Source: Flaccisagitta enflata
Taxonomy: Eukaryota; Chaetognatha; Sagittoidea; Aphragmophora
DNA: 64,000 bases
NCBI GenBank assembly: GCA_965153355.1
Contig: OZ231127.1
Span: 68,944,001 to 69,008,000, forward strand
Direction of reading: 5' to 3'
The notes under the pieces were generated by a model. It had not been told where the DNA came from. It saw nothing but the letters and a program-made list of their open reading frames with translations, and made no database searches. The stretch's first letter is position 1; every line of letters begins with the position of its first letter. Of the stretch, positions 1-14,812 are shown one piece after another. Made by a program: the position numbers and the translations under genes.

Positions 1-928
1 GGACCAACACCACAGATGATCAGTTGGGGAGGTAAATATGAAGAGCAATGAAATAGATCCAGTTGCTTTTCATTTCTCCGACGTTGTAAGGCGAGTCTAA
101 TCAATAATCATTCAAATATGCCGCCACTGCAACAGTGCAATCTCCATTAACAGATCTAGTTTTTCAGATATTTAGTCTGAGTAGTAAGATGAAGATTTTG
201 GAGAGAGAAAATGATGCAGATTTTGATGAACAGGGTAAGCAGAAAAATCTGGACAGCCTTTGAAGGAGCGCTGCTCCTGAATGAATATAGCTACAGACCT
301 CAGATTGGTCTCATGTAAAAGTTGTTAAAGCTCTTTAAATGCATCCCATCTGGGTCCGTTGCCCTTTGTCTTCATAAGCAGAGCTCCTTCAAGGTTTTCT
401 TTGCTCGAGAAGCAAATGCATGAGGTTTGTTACATTCATCAACTATGACGCGACAGCATCGTACCATTTAGCAGCATTCTGACATCAGCAATATGAAAAG
501 GATCACTTAGAACTTAGAGAAGGGTTTCATTGGGGTGGCCAATGTGAAAAGGTACGTAATGAGACAGATATTCAACTAGGGAGGCCAATGCGAAAAAGGA
601 CAATGACAATAAAGGAGATTGGAAACAGACGGCATTTTATGTCACGCAAGTCAAGGTTTTTTTCCTTTTTCTCTGTTTCTCTTTAAAAAAAAAAAAAAAA
701 AACACCTTTTTTAATCCTCAAATTTCAGCAAAAAAGAAAAAAGAAAGAATAGGCGGATTTGATAAGACAGTGTGATTTTCACTGGACCTCCGCTTGTGTG
801 CCCAAACATCGTTTTTTAGGACGATTTCACTTTTTCAAAAAATAATCTTTCCCGCCAGGTTTTTTATTCTTGTTGTCTGGCGGACTACCGGTTGATATGT
901 CTGTCTTAGCTTCGTCTACCACTCGTTG
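1..928. other. No gene recognised
   Basis: AT-rich sequence without a credible open frame. A short imperfect direct repeat (GGCCAATGYGAAAA, at about 536-551 and 582-597) and a poly-A run (685-703) are the only features seen. Confidence 0.6.
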
Positions 929-1021
929 CGTGTGCTCTGTGTGTGTGTGTGTGTGCTCTGTGTGTGTGTGTGCTCTGTGTGTGTGTGTGTGTGTGTGTGT
1001 TTGTGTCTGTCTGTCTGTCTG

Positions 1022-1066
<45 letters not shown>
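929..1066. repeat. Compound (TG)n(TCTG)n(TC)n microsatellite
   Basis: TG repeats broken by CTCTG give way to TCTG and then to TC. On the minus strand this reads (GA)n then (CA)n, the same polarity as the compound arrays at 6657, 23853 and 28214. Confidence 0.97.
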
Positions 1067-1071
<5 letters not shown>

Positions 1072-1934
1072 TCCCTTGGTGCATTCTGTCTGGTTCTTTG
1101 CGCAGCGCCTTTGCACTTGAAGACAAAAAACTTCCAGTCAATACCCTCTCCATGTTCCACCCAAGAGCAAAAAATGGCTTTCTCATAAGTTTTTTCCTTC
1201 TTGAAGAAGCCTGACATATATATTCATGAGTTATGACATATTCATTGCAAAGGAAAAAAAAGGTTTCCACTAATTGGTGATGCTTCTTGTTTTTTAATGA
1301 ATTTTTTTAAAGATTATCTTTTTTCAGCCATGATGTTAGAGAGCTCCCAGTAACTCCCACTGCTCCTTTTTTTAACGTTTTTTCCCTTCGTCGTTCTTTT
1401 TTTGGATTCTGTTTCATTTACCGCTTCCTGTCCAGCAGTTGCTAAGCGATTCTCATGGCAACTGAAAGCACTTGGTCTCCCCCTCTTCTTCCTCCTCTTC
1501 CATAATGTCCCTTTCCTTCCCCCCCTCCTCCTCTTTCTACTCATTTTATTTCACCTCCTCTTCATTCGTCTATGCCTCTTCTTTTCACTGAGACAACTTT
1601 TTTTCTTATTTCCATTCTCTCTTTGCCCTTCTTTCTATCATCATCTTTCTTTTCTTCTTCTCCTTTTTCTTTTAGTTTCTTCCGCACTTTCTGTACAAGT
1701 TGCATGTGCAACAAAAAGTAAAGAAATGTTATCAAAATCTTTCTTAAAAAACTTTGACTAAATTTCAGAAAATGAAGTTATTTTATTTCTGCAAAATATA
1801 TACGTTTACTGATGATCAAATACATACTATGGGATTTTAGGCTTAGATTAGGTAGTTAATGAAGCTAATGTCAAAAACCCTTGGACTGAAATGACTAAAA
1901 CCAAAAAAATCGGAGTTCTACGAGCAGTTCAAGT
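1067..1934. other. Pyrimidine-rich stretch, no gene
   Basis: The segment 1473-1680 is almost all C and T on the plus strand. It yields a spurious Leu/Phe-rich frame. Nothing else is recognised. Confidence 0.6.
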
Positions 1935-2457
1935 TGTGGAGCTGTCTTGGGCTTCCATTGTCATCATTTTCAGCTTCAAAAGTTTACATCTTGCTTTCCG
2001 CGCCTTACCTTGAACTTCCTATGGGTCAATAGGAAACTAAAAATTCCAAATTGCTCAAATCAAAATTTTGACTGCAGATTTGGAATCTGCATGAATAACT
2101 GTCTGTTGAAAGTGCTTTTCTTTTTTCAAAATTCCTTTGGGATCATTGTCAAAATCCACGCTAAAGATTTTTAAAAAAGGTAAGTTTAATGATTTTACAA
2201 AGAAATTAAAAGGAAAGGTATCTTTCGCGATATTTGACAGCATTTTTGACCACCTTCTAATTGGAATATCAAAAAAAGGAAAACACTTTCAATTGACAGT
2301 TTTTTCTGCAGATTCCAAATCTGCAGTCAGAATTGGAATTTGAGAACTTTTAAATTTTGGATTTCCTACAGGGGTAGGGTTTATAGAAGGTAAGGCGCGG
2401 CCACCAAAAAGTAGAATTTTAAAGCCAATATTGATTTCAATGGAAGCCTGAGACAGT
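1935..2457. mobile_element. Foldback element, long imperfect inverted repeat
   Basis: The ends GGGCTTCCATTG (1950) and CAATGGAAGCC (2439) are inverted. Further inside, GACTGCAGATTTGGAATCTGC (around 2071) is mirrored by GCAGATTCCAAATCTGCAGTC (around 2309), and CCGCGCCTTACCTT by AAGGTAAGGCGCGG. The arms are about 200 bp each. There is no ORF of transposase type. Confidence 0.75.
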
Positions 2458-3249
2458 CCCACAACATGATCTGCTCGTGAAATAATAATTTTATTGCTTT
2501 TTGTCATTTAGGTACAAGCTATTGGATAAGTGTCTTTCAAAGAGACAAAAAGCTTATAATCTTCTTCTTACTCTTCCCAAATTTGAATGAATATTCTTTT
2601 GACTACGAACGGCATTACAAGGATAAATGTAAGCGTAAGAATCTAGGATAACCTGTAAAAGTCTATTGACCTATTTCCATTAGTTCTTTCTCTCAGCAAC
2701 AAATGCTATACCGTAAAAATGTCAAGTTAAAAACTTGGATAAAATCGCGTAACAGATGAATTAAAAGGAAAACTCGTAACGAAACTATCAGTCCTTATTA
2801 GTTACTGAGACCGTAAAAGAGAAAAATTTCAGTCAGTGTATTCAGAGAGAAAGGACTCTTTTTGCTCAAGTTATGAACTGGATAGTGTTTCAATACTCTT
2901 TCAGAAAGATGGGAGAGAATTCCAAGCCTTGATGGCAGTACGGACGGAGGAAACAAGCCAGACCGGGCAACGATGCGTCCTGACTGTGTTCTTTCGTGGA
3001 GTGAAATTCGCGCTGATTGTGTGTGACACAAGGGTAGACAGATGGATGAACAGACAGACAAACTGCTAGAATATCTAACATAAGAGTCAGAGGAGCCTCT
3101 CAAAACACGTGTATCGATTGTTTAATTCAGTACACGATCTCGCTGTGGCCAAAGACAGCTGAGAAACGCAATTTTTCAGGAAGCGTAATGGACAGATGGA
3201 TGGACAAATCTCTTACAGTGATGCGTGGACGCATCTCATTTTAACAAAC
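2458..3249. other. No gene recognised
   Basis: AT-rich sequence. Near 3185-3240 the phrases GCGTAATGGACAGATGG and GATGCGTGGACGCATC (a 6-bp-stem hairpin) resemble the layout of a family A 3' end with a different stem sequence. Confidence 0.5.
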
Positions 3250-3268
3250 CTCTCTCTCTCTCTCTCTC

Positions 3269-3349
<81 letters not shown>
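3250..3349. repeat. (TC)n microsatellite
   Basis: About 100 bp of TC dinucleotide with one interruption near 3271. It creates Ser-Leu frames on this strand and Arg-Glu frames on the other. Confidence 0.98.
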
Positions 3350-3351
<2 letters not shown>

Positions 3352-3739
3352 CTCTCGCTAAGATATTTTTTTCCTCTGGAAATTATCCTTGCATCAATCA
3401 AAAAGATTATTTCACCTACTCTTTTCTTTTTCTTTTTTTTTCATTCATTTTCTTTGTGTGACTCGAAAACTTTTCTTGAGAAAGGATTTTTTTTCGTCTA
3501 GTTTTTCAGGAAATCGCGATTAACTGGAATTATTTTCTTTCTTGGGTTTTTCTCTTCTCTTTTTCCTTATGCCGCTTTTGCATTGCCACAGAAGAGAAAG
3601 AAGAATCCGGAGGAAAATGAAGGAAAAAGAATTCCTTTCTTTTTCTCTCTCTCCCTCCTTTCATTTCAAAAAGGAATTGAAATCTAAAAAAAAAAATCAA
3701 ACTGGCAACGCTGTGTCAGATCTCACATTCAAGGAAGAG

Positions 3740-3743
<4 letters not shown>
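3350..3743. other. No gene recognised
   Basis: T-rich on the plus strand in its first half and A/G-rich near the end, leading into the purine arrays that follow. Confidence 0.55.
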
Positions 3744-3827
<84 letters not shown>

Positions 3828-3862
3828 TGAAGAAATGACGAAAGAAAGAAAGAAAGAAAGAG

Positions 3863-3933
<71 letters not shown>

Positions 3934-3938
3934 AAAAG
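3744..3938. repeat. (AG)n followed by (GAAA)n
   Basis: AG repeats (3744-3822) pass through a short GGAGATGAAGAAATGAC spacer into GAAA repeats (3838-3938), giving nearly 200 bp of pure purine strand. Confidence 0.97.
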
Positions 3939-4430
3939 GGGAAGAAAGCGAGAGTATATTTCAATGGTCCATCATGCAGTTTTCCCGCCAAAGTTCACCG
4001 GCATTCATTGATGCTATGAGCTCGGTTTGTTATGCATAACAGATAAGTAAAGTATTTGTTTTGACCGTTAGTCACCCTAACCACTGGCACTGACCCTTCC
4101 TCTGATGAGCTTTCCCAAAATTTAGGCAAAATTTTATGTTCTGCTTTCCTTACTGTATCCACCATGCAAATAAATGTTTTCATATGTATTGATTTTTTAC
4201 GGTCCCGTCTCAGGTTGGTGAAATTACTTCCCTGACATTGCCAATAAAATTAATTCCAAAGGTCTCATTTCCTCGCAGGCCAGAAGAGTGAGATGCTTTT
4301 CTATTATGTGTTTGAAAAAAAAACTTGTTCCCCTAAGAAGTAAGATCTTGTGATGGCTGGCTTTTTAACTATGGCCCCCAAAAAAATTAGACGCTCAATT
4401 TTTATCATTTAATAAAAAACCAGTCATACT

Positions 4431-4581
4431 TTTTAGTCGCGGATACGCAACTCTACACCTTGCCTTGAAGGCTGGTCCATCTGTCCATCCATCATGTAAC
4501 ATTTTTTAATTCTTAGCGGTTTTTGCACTACTGCTCCTGCCCAACCGTCCGCTACTGGATTGTCGTGTATCCGGCCTTGTT
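4431..4581 (-). mobile_element. Family A element, full length
   Basis: This minus-strand copy has, on the plus strand, the A-tail and hairpin at 4431 (TTTTAGTCGCGGATACGCAACTC), a CCATCTGTCCATCCATC tract, CTGCTCCTGCCCAACCGTCC, and the 5' end complement GTGTATCCGGCCTTGT. There is no ORF. Confidence 0.85.
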
Positions 4582-4695
4582 ATTTAAAATCCATGAACAT
4601 TTAAAAGAGCTTCAAAAACTCTAAAAATCTAAACCAAGCAGAAATTTGTAGCTTAAGTTGTTGAGAAATGACATAAGATTGAATTTCAACACTCC

Positions 4696-5347
4696 TTTTT
4701 GGGCAGCGGCCCCAAAGGGGCCGATGACCTATGCTTTCACACAGGAGAAATTTCTCCTCCTCCTCCTTCTTCTCCGTACGTCCACCCCCTTTGAAGCTCA
4801 TATCCTAGTCTTGAGGCTCAAATCCCAGCCTTGAGGCCCAAATTCTAGCTTCAAGGCCCAAATCCTAGCCTCAAGGCTCAAATCCCAACCTCGAGGCTCA
4901 AATCCCAGCCTCAAGGCTGACATCCCAGCCTCAAGGCCGACATCCCAGCCTCGAAGCTGACATCCCAGCTTCGAGGCTGACATCCCAGCCTCGAGGGTCA
5001 CATTCCAGCCTCGAGGCTCACATTCCAGCCTTGAGGGTCACATTCCAGCCTTGAGGCTCACATCCCAGCCTTGAGGCTCAAATCCTAGCCTAAAGCCTCA
5101 AATCCCAGCCGCAAATCCCAGCGTCTTTGATCAAATCACAGCCTTGAGGCTCAAATCACAGCCTTGAGGCTTAAATCATCCCCTTGAGACTCAAATCACA
5201 GCCTCATAGCTCAAATTAAAGCCTAGAGCTTCAGAACTTACAAAGCATAGGTCATTGGCCCCTTCGGGGCCGCTGCCCCTCTCACCAACACACACTCACA
5301 TAGGGGCAACGGGTACCGCTGACCATCTAACGCTTTTGCGACTATTC
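4696..5347 (-). mobile_element. Family M element (minisatellite-carrying), copy 1
   Basis: Read on the minus strand: the 5' end AATAGTCGCAAAAGCGTTAG at 5347, a GGTACC block, the inner arm GGGCAGCGGCCCCGAAGGGG (5279 downward), a tandem array, the opposite arm at 4701-4750, then a run of A at 4700-4696. The arms are inverted copies that also include GATGACCTATGCTTT. Confidence 0.85.
4797..5230. repeat. 20-bp minisatellite AGCCTCGAGGCTCAAATCCC
   Basis: About 21 imperfect copies of a 20-bp unit whose core CCTCGAGG is itself palindromic. Blocks of variant units (CTCAAATC, CTGACATC, CTCACATT) are clustered, as expected from local unequal exchange. Confidence 0.92.
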
Positions 5348-5699
5348 AAAATGCCAAAAAGAGCAGTATTCATCCCCTGTCAATAAGGCACTTTTAACTT
5401 GCTTTTTCTAAAGAATAAAGAAATCAAATGGATGCTACAAAATCTAAGGTGAAAATCAACTTTTTTAAGATGAAACCAAGCAAAATTCATGAGTCTACTT
5501 TGTTTGAAAGCTGTTTCAATTCAAAGTTGGTTACTCTAAAAATATTTGAGATTTTTGAGTAGTTATCTTTTAAATATCATAACTTCTAAAATTTAGAATG
5601 TTCAGAGAGAGCTCCAATGAATGATTTTTTGAAGCTCTTTAAAATCATCATGGATTTTGAAGGTTTATCATTTTTAGTTACCAAGTAATCAACAATCAA

Positions 5700-5841
5700 A
5701 CAAGGCCGGAAACACGGCAATCCAGTCACGGATGGTTGGGCAGGAGCAGTATTGGGAAAACCGCTTGCAATTCAAAAATGTCAAGGAGGGATGGACTGAC
5801 TGACACAGGAAGGTGTTGTGTCACGTGTCCGCGACTAAAAA
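5700..5841 (+). mobile_element. Family A element, full length
   Basis: The copy starts ACAAGGCCGGAAACACGGC, has GGTTGGGCAGGAGCAGT, a short GGACTGACTGACAC tract, and ends GTGTCCGCGACTAAAAA. The left arm of the terminal hairpin is partly lost (TCACGTGTCCGCGACT). Confidence 0.82.
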
Positions 5842-5868
5842 TTGCGTCTAGTTTTTTTTCGCGATGGT

Positions 5869-7543
<1,675 letters not shown>

Positions 7544-7620
<77 letters not shown>
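7544..7620. repeat. (CT)n microsatellite
   Basis: About 38 uninterrupted CT units. Confidence 0.98.
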
Positions 7621-7624
<4 letters not shown>

Positions 7625-8288
7625 GAGGTCGAACGAGGAAGAAGACATATTGAGACAGAGCAAGTGAGTGCAAGTACATTTTATGTACTCGTATCCGGGC
7701 GGCCGGATCAATGATGATCAATGTTGCAAAAAAAAAAAAAGAAAAAAGATAAACTGTATTGATTGATACATCCCTGTTCCTCCCCATAATCTATCATTCC
7801 CACAATAACAGATCTACTGAGTCATGGAAACCCACCCACCCGGAGTGAAGATCTGCGGGGGTTCGAATCCTGCTCAAAATACCCACTAAAACTACAGCGT
7901 TAATCTCATGAAACCTCTAGATTTATGTATATCAACCCCATAGTTCAAAAGTTGATGGTAGTTATAAGGTGGAAAGATTTTTTTTTTGAAGATAGTATAA
8001 CCGATAAAATTTTAGTCTTTGAGATCCGCTAAAGTGGTATGAAAATTGAGGGCATCTTCAGTTCCCCCACCCCTTCATTTTGACTTATCGATTTCAGTTT
8101 TGCGTTATCACAGAGATACACACATCAGTCTTCGGTAAAATCGTTTCATGAGCATTCCAATTGTAATATCTAATAAATCCTAACGTCATGAAAGATAGCG
8201 TCAAATACAAGCAGATTAATCCTGTACCAAACGCTTCTGTTTATAAAAGAACGTTCAGACCTTGCAGAAAACTTCTGATCCCTGAAAC
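7621..8288. other. No gene; isolated B-box-like motif
   Basis: GGGTTCGAATCC at 7859-7870 matches the RNA polymerase III B box, but no A box or tRNA cloverleaf can be drawn around it. It may be a relic of a tRNA-derived repeat. Confidence 0.35.
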
Positions 8289-8418
8289 TAGGGATGTGGA
8301 AGCGGTCAATTTTCATGCTGCTTCAAACGCTTCCGCTTCCGCTTCCATTTTGTAGTACAAATACTGGTAGCTATCCCACCCACCAAAATGGAAGCGGTCA
8401 ATCGCTTCCATATCCCTA
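8289..8418. mobile_element. Short hAT-like MITE, 130 bp
   Basis: The TIRs are TAGGGATGTGGAAGCG and, at the right end, CGCTTCCATATCCCTA (one mismatch). They are flanked by CCTGAAAC and CCTAAAAC, an 8-bp target duplication with one change. The 8-bp duplication and TAGGG-type ends fit non-autonomous hAT elements. The interior repeats CGCTTCC several times. Confidence 0.8.
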
Positions 8419-9330
<912 letters not shown>

Positions 9331-9474
9331 AGTGATATAAAGAGGGTAGAGAGCGAGAGACAGTCTGAGAGAGAATGATATAAAGATCATTTTGAAAAGT
9401 TAGAAAAAAATGGAAAGAATAAGTAACATAGCAAATGTATGAAAAGTAAAGAAAAAGAAGAAAGAAAGAAAGAA

Positions 9475-9930
9475 AATAGTCGCAAAAGCGTAAGATGGTC
9501 AACGGTACCCGTGCCCTGCTTAGTAGGCTGTGAAGGGGGAGCAGAGTAGCGCCCGGGCGTCGATGACCTCGCCACACATATGTGAATTTTCTCCTTCTCC
9601 TCCTCCCCTCCGTCCTCCCCAGCCTCCAGCCTCAGGGCCATATCCCAGCCTCTGCCCAAATTCCAGTCTTGAGGCCAAATCCCTGAGAGTGGAATCTGGT
9701 CCTTGGGATTGGGATTTGGGCCTTGAGGGTGGGATTTGGGCCTCAAGACTGGAATTTGGGCCTCGAGGCTGGGATATGGGCCTCCAGGCTGAGAAATGGG
9801 CCTCCAGGCTGAGAAATGGGCCTGGAGGCTGGGGGGAGGGGGGGTACGGAGGAGAAGGAGAAGGAGGAGAAAATTCCCCATATGTGTAAAAGCATAGGTC
9901 ATCGACCCCTTCGGGGCCGCTGCCCAAAAA
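9475..9930 (+). mobile_element. Family M element, copy 2
   Basis: Starts AATAGTCGCAAAAGCGTAAG, with GGTCAACGGTACCCGTGCCC next, a degenerate left arm (GTCGATGACCTCGCCACACATATG), a 20-bp array of GGGCCTCGAGGCTGGGATTT type (about 9620-9840), and the right arm CATAGGTCATCGACCCCTTC...GCTGCCC. An AAAAAGGAAGAA tail follows. Confidence 0.85.
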
Positions 9931-9973
9931 GGAAGAATGAATAATTGAAAGAATAAAGCAAAGACAGAAAGAT

Positions 9974-10005
9974 GGAAAGAAAGAAAGAGAGAAAGAGAGA
10001 AAGAG

Positions 10006-10064
<59 letters not shown>

Positions 10065-10266
10065 CTAATTATATAAATAAATGATTTAAAAATGACAGAA
10101 ACAAAATAAGGAAAATGGAAGTAAGGAAAAGGAAAAAAAAGACGGGAAGATAGAAAGAAAGACAGAAAGAAAGAAAGAAAGAAAGAAGGAAAGAGAGAAA
10201 AAAGAAAGAAAAAAAAGAAAAAGGTAAGAAAAAAGAATGGAAAAAAAGGAAGAAAGAAAGAAAGAA
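9974..10266. repeat. (GAAA)n and purine-rich tract
   Basis: GAAA repeats at 9974-10063 and 10150-10265 are separated by a short AT-rich piece. The tract follows the family M tail. Confidence 0.95.
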
Positions 10267-10423
10267 ACAAGGCCGGATACACGGCCATCAGTTGCGGACG
10301 GGTGGGCAGGGGCGGAAATGTGCGTTTTCCCACTTTTCGACTCGTGCTTACGGACCGACCAACCAACGGACGGACGGACGGACGGACGGACAAAGCCTCT
10401 TATAGAGTTGCGTGTCCGCAACT

Positions 10424-10429
<6 letters not shown>
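10267..10429 (+). mobile_element. Family A element, full length (TTGCG subtype)
   Basis: Starts ACAAGGCCGGATACACGGC, then CAGTTGCGGACGGGTGGGCA, a (GGAC)n tract at 10367-10391, then GAGTTGCGTGTCCGCAACT with the tail AAAAAAG. The A-tail merges directly into a (AAAG)n array. Confidence 0.92.
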
Positions 10430-10680
<251 letters not shown>

Positions 10681-11054
10681 AGAAAAAAGAAAGAAAAGAA
10701 ATACAGACAGAAAGGGATCCATGGGTTGCGAGGCGTCGGTCGCTCACCCGCAATCTCTGTGCTATGAATTGGCTCTTAAATACCAATCGCGGGATGAATA
10801 AATTACGACACCTCGGAATTACTTTTTGTACGTCTTTAATAATTGAAAAGGCGTTTTGGAGGCAAATATGAGAGATTTGTAAATCAATCATGCCAAAGTT
10901 CTTTGGCGCAATCTCCGAAAAAGTTGATCATGCTACATTTGGGTGCTTTACATAGCGGAATTTGGGACTATCTCTTTACCCTATTTAGGTAATGTGGAAG
11001 AAACAAGATCATTAGACCTGAGTCACATGCGAAGGCACTTTTAAAAACAGTCAG
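10681..11054. other. No gene recognised
   Basis: Unique sequence. The frames crossing from the AAAG array into it are not credible. Confidence 0.5.
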
Positions 11055-11268
11055 GCAGACAGACAGACAAACAGAAACGATTTTTTTTTCAAAACAGCTT
11101 TTTACACATCTATTTACTACTCTAAGCTTCTTCTCCACTATTCAGAGACATGAAAAATACAATAAAAAGACTTTAAAACAACTATGTGACGGACGGATGA
11201 ATGGACCAACAGACCAATAGACCAACGGACCGATGGACCAAAGGACCAACCCAAAAGTGGCTTATCGA
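11055..11268 (+). mobile_element. Family A relative, subtype B
   Basis: Shares GGCAGACAGACAGAC, a T-run, CAAAACAGCTTTTTACAC, a CATTCAGAGA-like block, TGTGACGGACGG, a GGACCAAC tract and AAAAGTGGCTTAT with 39267-39474. The terminal hairpin is not preserved here. Confidence 0.7.
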
Positions 11269-11865
11269 GTGAACATACAGAACACACTGTGGGAAAGTTG
11301 TTGCAAATTAGATTCTGAGCAATGTTCCCTGATAATATTTGTCAAAATAGTGATATTCTAGTAGTTATAAATGTTCAAAAAAATAATTTGGTTTTCATAG
11401 CAACCAAAAAACTCAGGGACAAAAGCATCAATTGAACAACTTATATTTCAAATATCAAGTTTGGCAAATGAAATTAGGACACTTAAATACCTTCCTCCAG
11501 TTTAGGCGGTTATTCCACAAACCCCACTGTATATTGACTTGAAATTTTAATTGTAAACTTACATGGCTATTTATTCAATTTGCCAAAAGCTCGAAGTTGT
11601 GACTACTCAAGATCAAAGTTGGTTTTCCCTGTCTACGTAATTGTTGTCATTTACTTCACCTCACCCACTCCCTCAATATCTCTACTGCCATCATGTTCAG
11701 TGGATTGTTGTGGTTGCAGGAAAATAGGCAGCTTGGAGGCATATTTTCAGGATAAGATGTTGTAGGCCATAGCGCATCATTTGGGTGCATCACATGCCAT
11801 AATTGTTGCAAGACAAGCCCACAACTGCAAAGAATTTTTGTTTAATAGGTGATTTTATAAGGCAC
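11269..11865. other. No gene recognised
   Basis: AT-rich unique sequence. Only short frames (61-62 codons), without family resemblance. Confidence 0.5.
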
Positions 11866-12013
11866 TTTTTAGTCGCGGACCGCGACTCTAGAACCTGCCG
11901 TGTCGTGTCGGTCGGTCGGTCGGTCGGTAACCAAAGCAAAATACGAGCGGTTTTTTGCTTTTCCGCTCCTGCCCACCCGTCCGCGACTTAAGGGGAGTGT
12001 ATACGGCCTTGTT
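11866..12013 (-). mobile_element. Family A element, full length
   Basis: On the plus strand: TTTTTAGTCGCGGACCGCGACTC, a (GGTC)n tract at 11910-11928, CCGCTCCTGCCCACCCGTCC and GTGTATACGGCCTTGTT. The hairpin loop is shortened, giving the stem AGTCGCGG/CCGCGACT. Confidence 0.9.
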
Positions 12014-12440
12014 AGTCTCTTTAGCAATGAAAAAGCATGGGGAATTTTCCTACCCATCTAACTCTGTAGGAAACTTTAAAGCTAAAAAAAAAAAAAAACA
12101 GAAGACAAATGAATCTTAAAAAAAAGAAAATGGTCATCTTCATGATTTGTTTCACTCCATATTGGGTTAGCGGGACGAAGGGATACATTGCAAAAACGGT
12201 ACTTGAAGCAGCCAAGCGCATCATCTCTTCTACTATCTCAACCAATGCTACCATCTCTCCCACCATGGCGGTGGTCGGTTCCAACTTCTTCAGTGTTTTC
12301 TCTCCACCATATCCAAGGCCAATTTTCTCCACCTTTTCCATTTAGAAGGGGCAAAGTGCTTTCATCGGAATGTCTTGAACCGAAGCAAGGATTTCTTGGA
12401 CACCGACCAGTTCATGGTTACGAGAAAAGGAAGGAAGACA
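12014..12440. other. Unique sequence with one non-repetitive minus ORF
   Basis: A minus-strand ATG frame (12341 down to 12021, 106 codons) begins MEKVEKIGLGYGGEKTLKKL and stays non-repetitive for about 70 codons before entering T-rich DNA. No splice context or family resemblance is seen, so it is not called as a gene. Confidence 0.3.
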
Positions 12441-12570
<130 letters not shown>

Positions 12571-12701
12571 TCAGAGAAAACGCCTTCTTAAACGTCCATT
12601 GTTCGCTTTTTCTCTTGGAAAGGGAAGGAAAAAGAGAAAAAATTAAGTGCCAGAGACAGGACGATGGACGGCCACGTCAACCGAGGATAACGACGTGGAG
12701 A

Positions 12702-13436
<735 letters not shown>

Positions 13437-13448
13437 AACAGGTCTGAA

Positions 13449-13594
13449 ACAAGGCAAACACGGCAAACGATTTGGTTGCAGAGTAAACAAAACTGCTTAA
13501 TAAAATAAGACACGGACGACAGACCGACGGACAGACCTACCGACCTACCGACCGACACAGCAAGGTGTAGAGTCGCGTGTCCGCGACTAAAAAA
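13449..13594 (+). mobile_element. Family A element
   Basis: Starts ACAAGGCAAACACGGC, lacks the GGGTGGGCAGG module, and has a GACCGACG/GACCTACC tract, then CACAGCAAGGTGTAGAGTCG and the perfect hairpin AGTCGCG-TGTC-CGCGACT with an A6 tail. Confidence 0.88.
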
Positions 13595-14244
13595 GGAATT
13601 TACGAAACACAAGGTAGGAGAAGAAATTTGAAAGAATGAGGACGAGTCGGCAAAAATGGGGAAATAAGAGGAAAGAAAAGAGAGAACCAAGAGCAGAGAG
13701 CCGTGCAATGACGTCAAAGCAAAAGTAGTTCACTGTAAGATCTAGGTCCAAAATTATAAAGCCAGTAAGCGTACCTTCAGCAACATTTTTGATCGAGAAC
13801 CGAAGTGGCCAAGATTCATTGATTGGCTCGAAAAATCGAAGTAAGCTGTGATCTAAAAGATCGAAAAGATCATGAAGATCACGGCTTGCACCGATTTTGA
13901 TTTGGCCACTTTGCCTATTTTATCTTATGGTTTTTTGATTATTCAACCATACGACAATACAATATTTGACCAGAAGAACCGGTTAAACTTCAGTTGCGTT
14001 AAACTAAGAAACGCGTTTAATTCAATTTAATGCATTAAACTCAATTTCTATAACATTGACATTTCACAAGCTTGTGAAAACTACCTACTTCTAAGAGGAC
14101 CGCATGTAAAAAAATCCCACGGATTTCAATAAAAGAAAATGTTCGATCCATCAATGACAATGTAAGCTCCTTTGCCGGTGGCAAAATCTAATTTATTGAA
14201 TTGAGGGATTTCGAATGGACACAATTACAACAAGATGAACACGA
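13595..14244. other. No gene recognised
   Basis: Unique AT-rich sequence after a purine-rich lead-in (13600-13700). Nothing gene-like. Confidence 0.5.
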
Positions 14245-14390
14245 ACAAGGCCAGAAATGAGGCCGAGCACTCGGTCAACCCAAGTCTTGAGTTAATCCCC
14301 AAGAAGAGTATTGATCGTCGTTCACACCATTCAACGACCGACGGACAAACGGTTTGATTGACGGACTGACCGAAGTACAAAGCGTCACAT
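14245..14390 (+). mobile_element. Family A element, degenerate
   Basis: ACAAGGCCAGAAATGAGGCC matches the 5' end. GACCGACGGACAAACGG and GACTGACCGAAGTACAAAGCG match the tract and its downstream block. The terminal hairpin is lost. Confidence 0.6.
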
Positions 14391-14656
14391 AAGATGGCTA
14401 AAATGACGCCAACAATATGAAGCGCCCAAAAGATACTTCTTCTAATGTCACCTGGAAAGTTGAAACAACATTGCCCTTACAAAAAGGGGCCAGAATTCTC
14501 CAAGCAAGCAAGCAAGCTTTCAATGGTGTTTACTCCGGATTGCTCACAACTATCCTTTGCTAATGACTAACCTCAACATGCAACATTCACTACCTCTAAT
14601 CGCCGGCTTGTCCCAAACACTTTAACAGTCATGTCTGCAAATAACGAATGTCGGAG

Positions 14657-14812
14657 ATGAATCTCAACGTGTCAACCTACTATCAGGAACCATCTGGGGA
14701 ATTTAGCTGACTGACATCACTGACCCTCCTCATGAATCTCAATGTATCAACCTACTATCACAAACCATCTGGGGGATCTAGCTGACTGACTTACTGACCC
14801 TCCCTCTCATGA
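14657..14812. repeat. 75-bp direct repeat, two copies
   Basis: ATGAATCTCAACGTGTCAAC and ATGAATCTCAATGTATCAAC start copies at 14657 and 14732. Both continue through ACTATCA, CCATCTGGGG and CTGACTGAC to CTGACCCTCC. Confidence 0.9.

Larger units (their letters stand above)
4368..5868 (-). mobile_element. Decayed TIR element hosting three nested insertions
   Basis: The left end TAACTATGGCCCCCAAAAA continues with TTAGACGC. The right end mirrors it, with GCGTCTAG and then GCGATGGTAA. Body pieces at 4583-4690 and 5348-5697 are collinear with the reverse complement of the element at 35678-36660. For example, AATTCAAAGTTGGTTACTCT (5519) corresponds to about 36275-36295, and CTTCAAAAACTCTAAAAATC (4610) to about 36550. 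Family A copies sit at 4431 and 5700, and a family M copy at 4696. Confidence 0.65.

Noticed and set aside
7850-7880. tRNA gene suggested by GGGTTCGAATCC
   Set aside because: No acceptor stem, D-arm or anticodon arm can be placed, and the T-stem pairing is poor.
12021-12341. 106-codon minus ORF starting MEKVEKIGLG
   Set aside because: Non-repetitive for about 70 codons, but it ends in T-rich low complexity, is preceded by a stop next to the ATG, and resembles no family I know. Transcript evidence would be needed.
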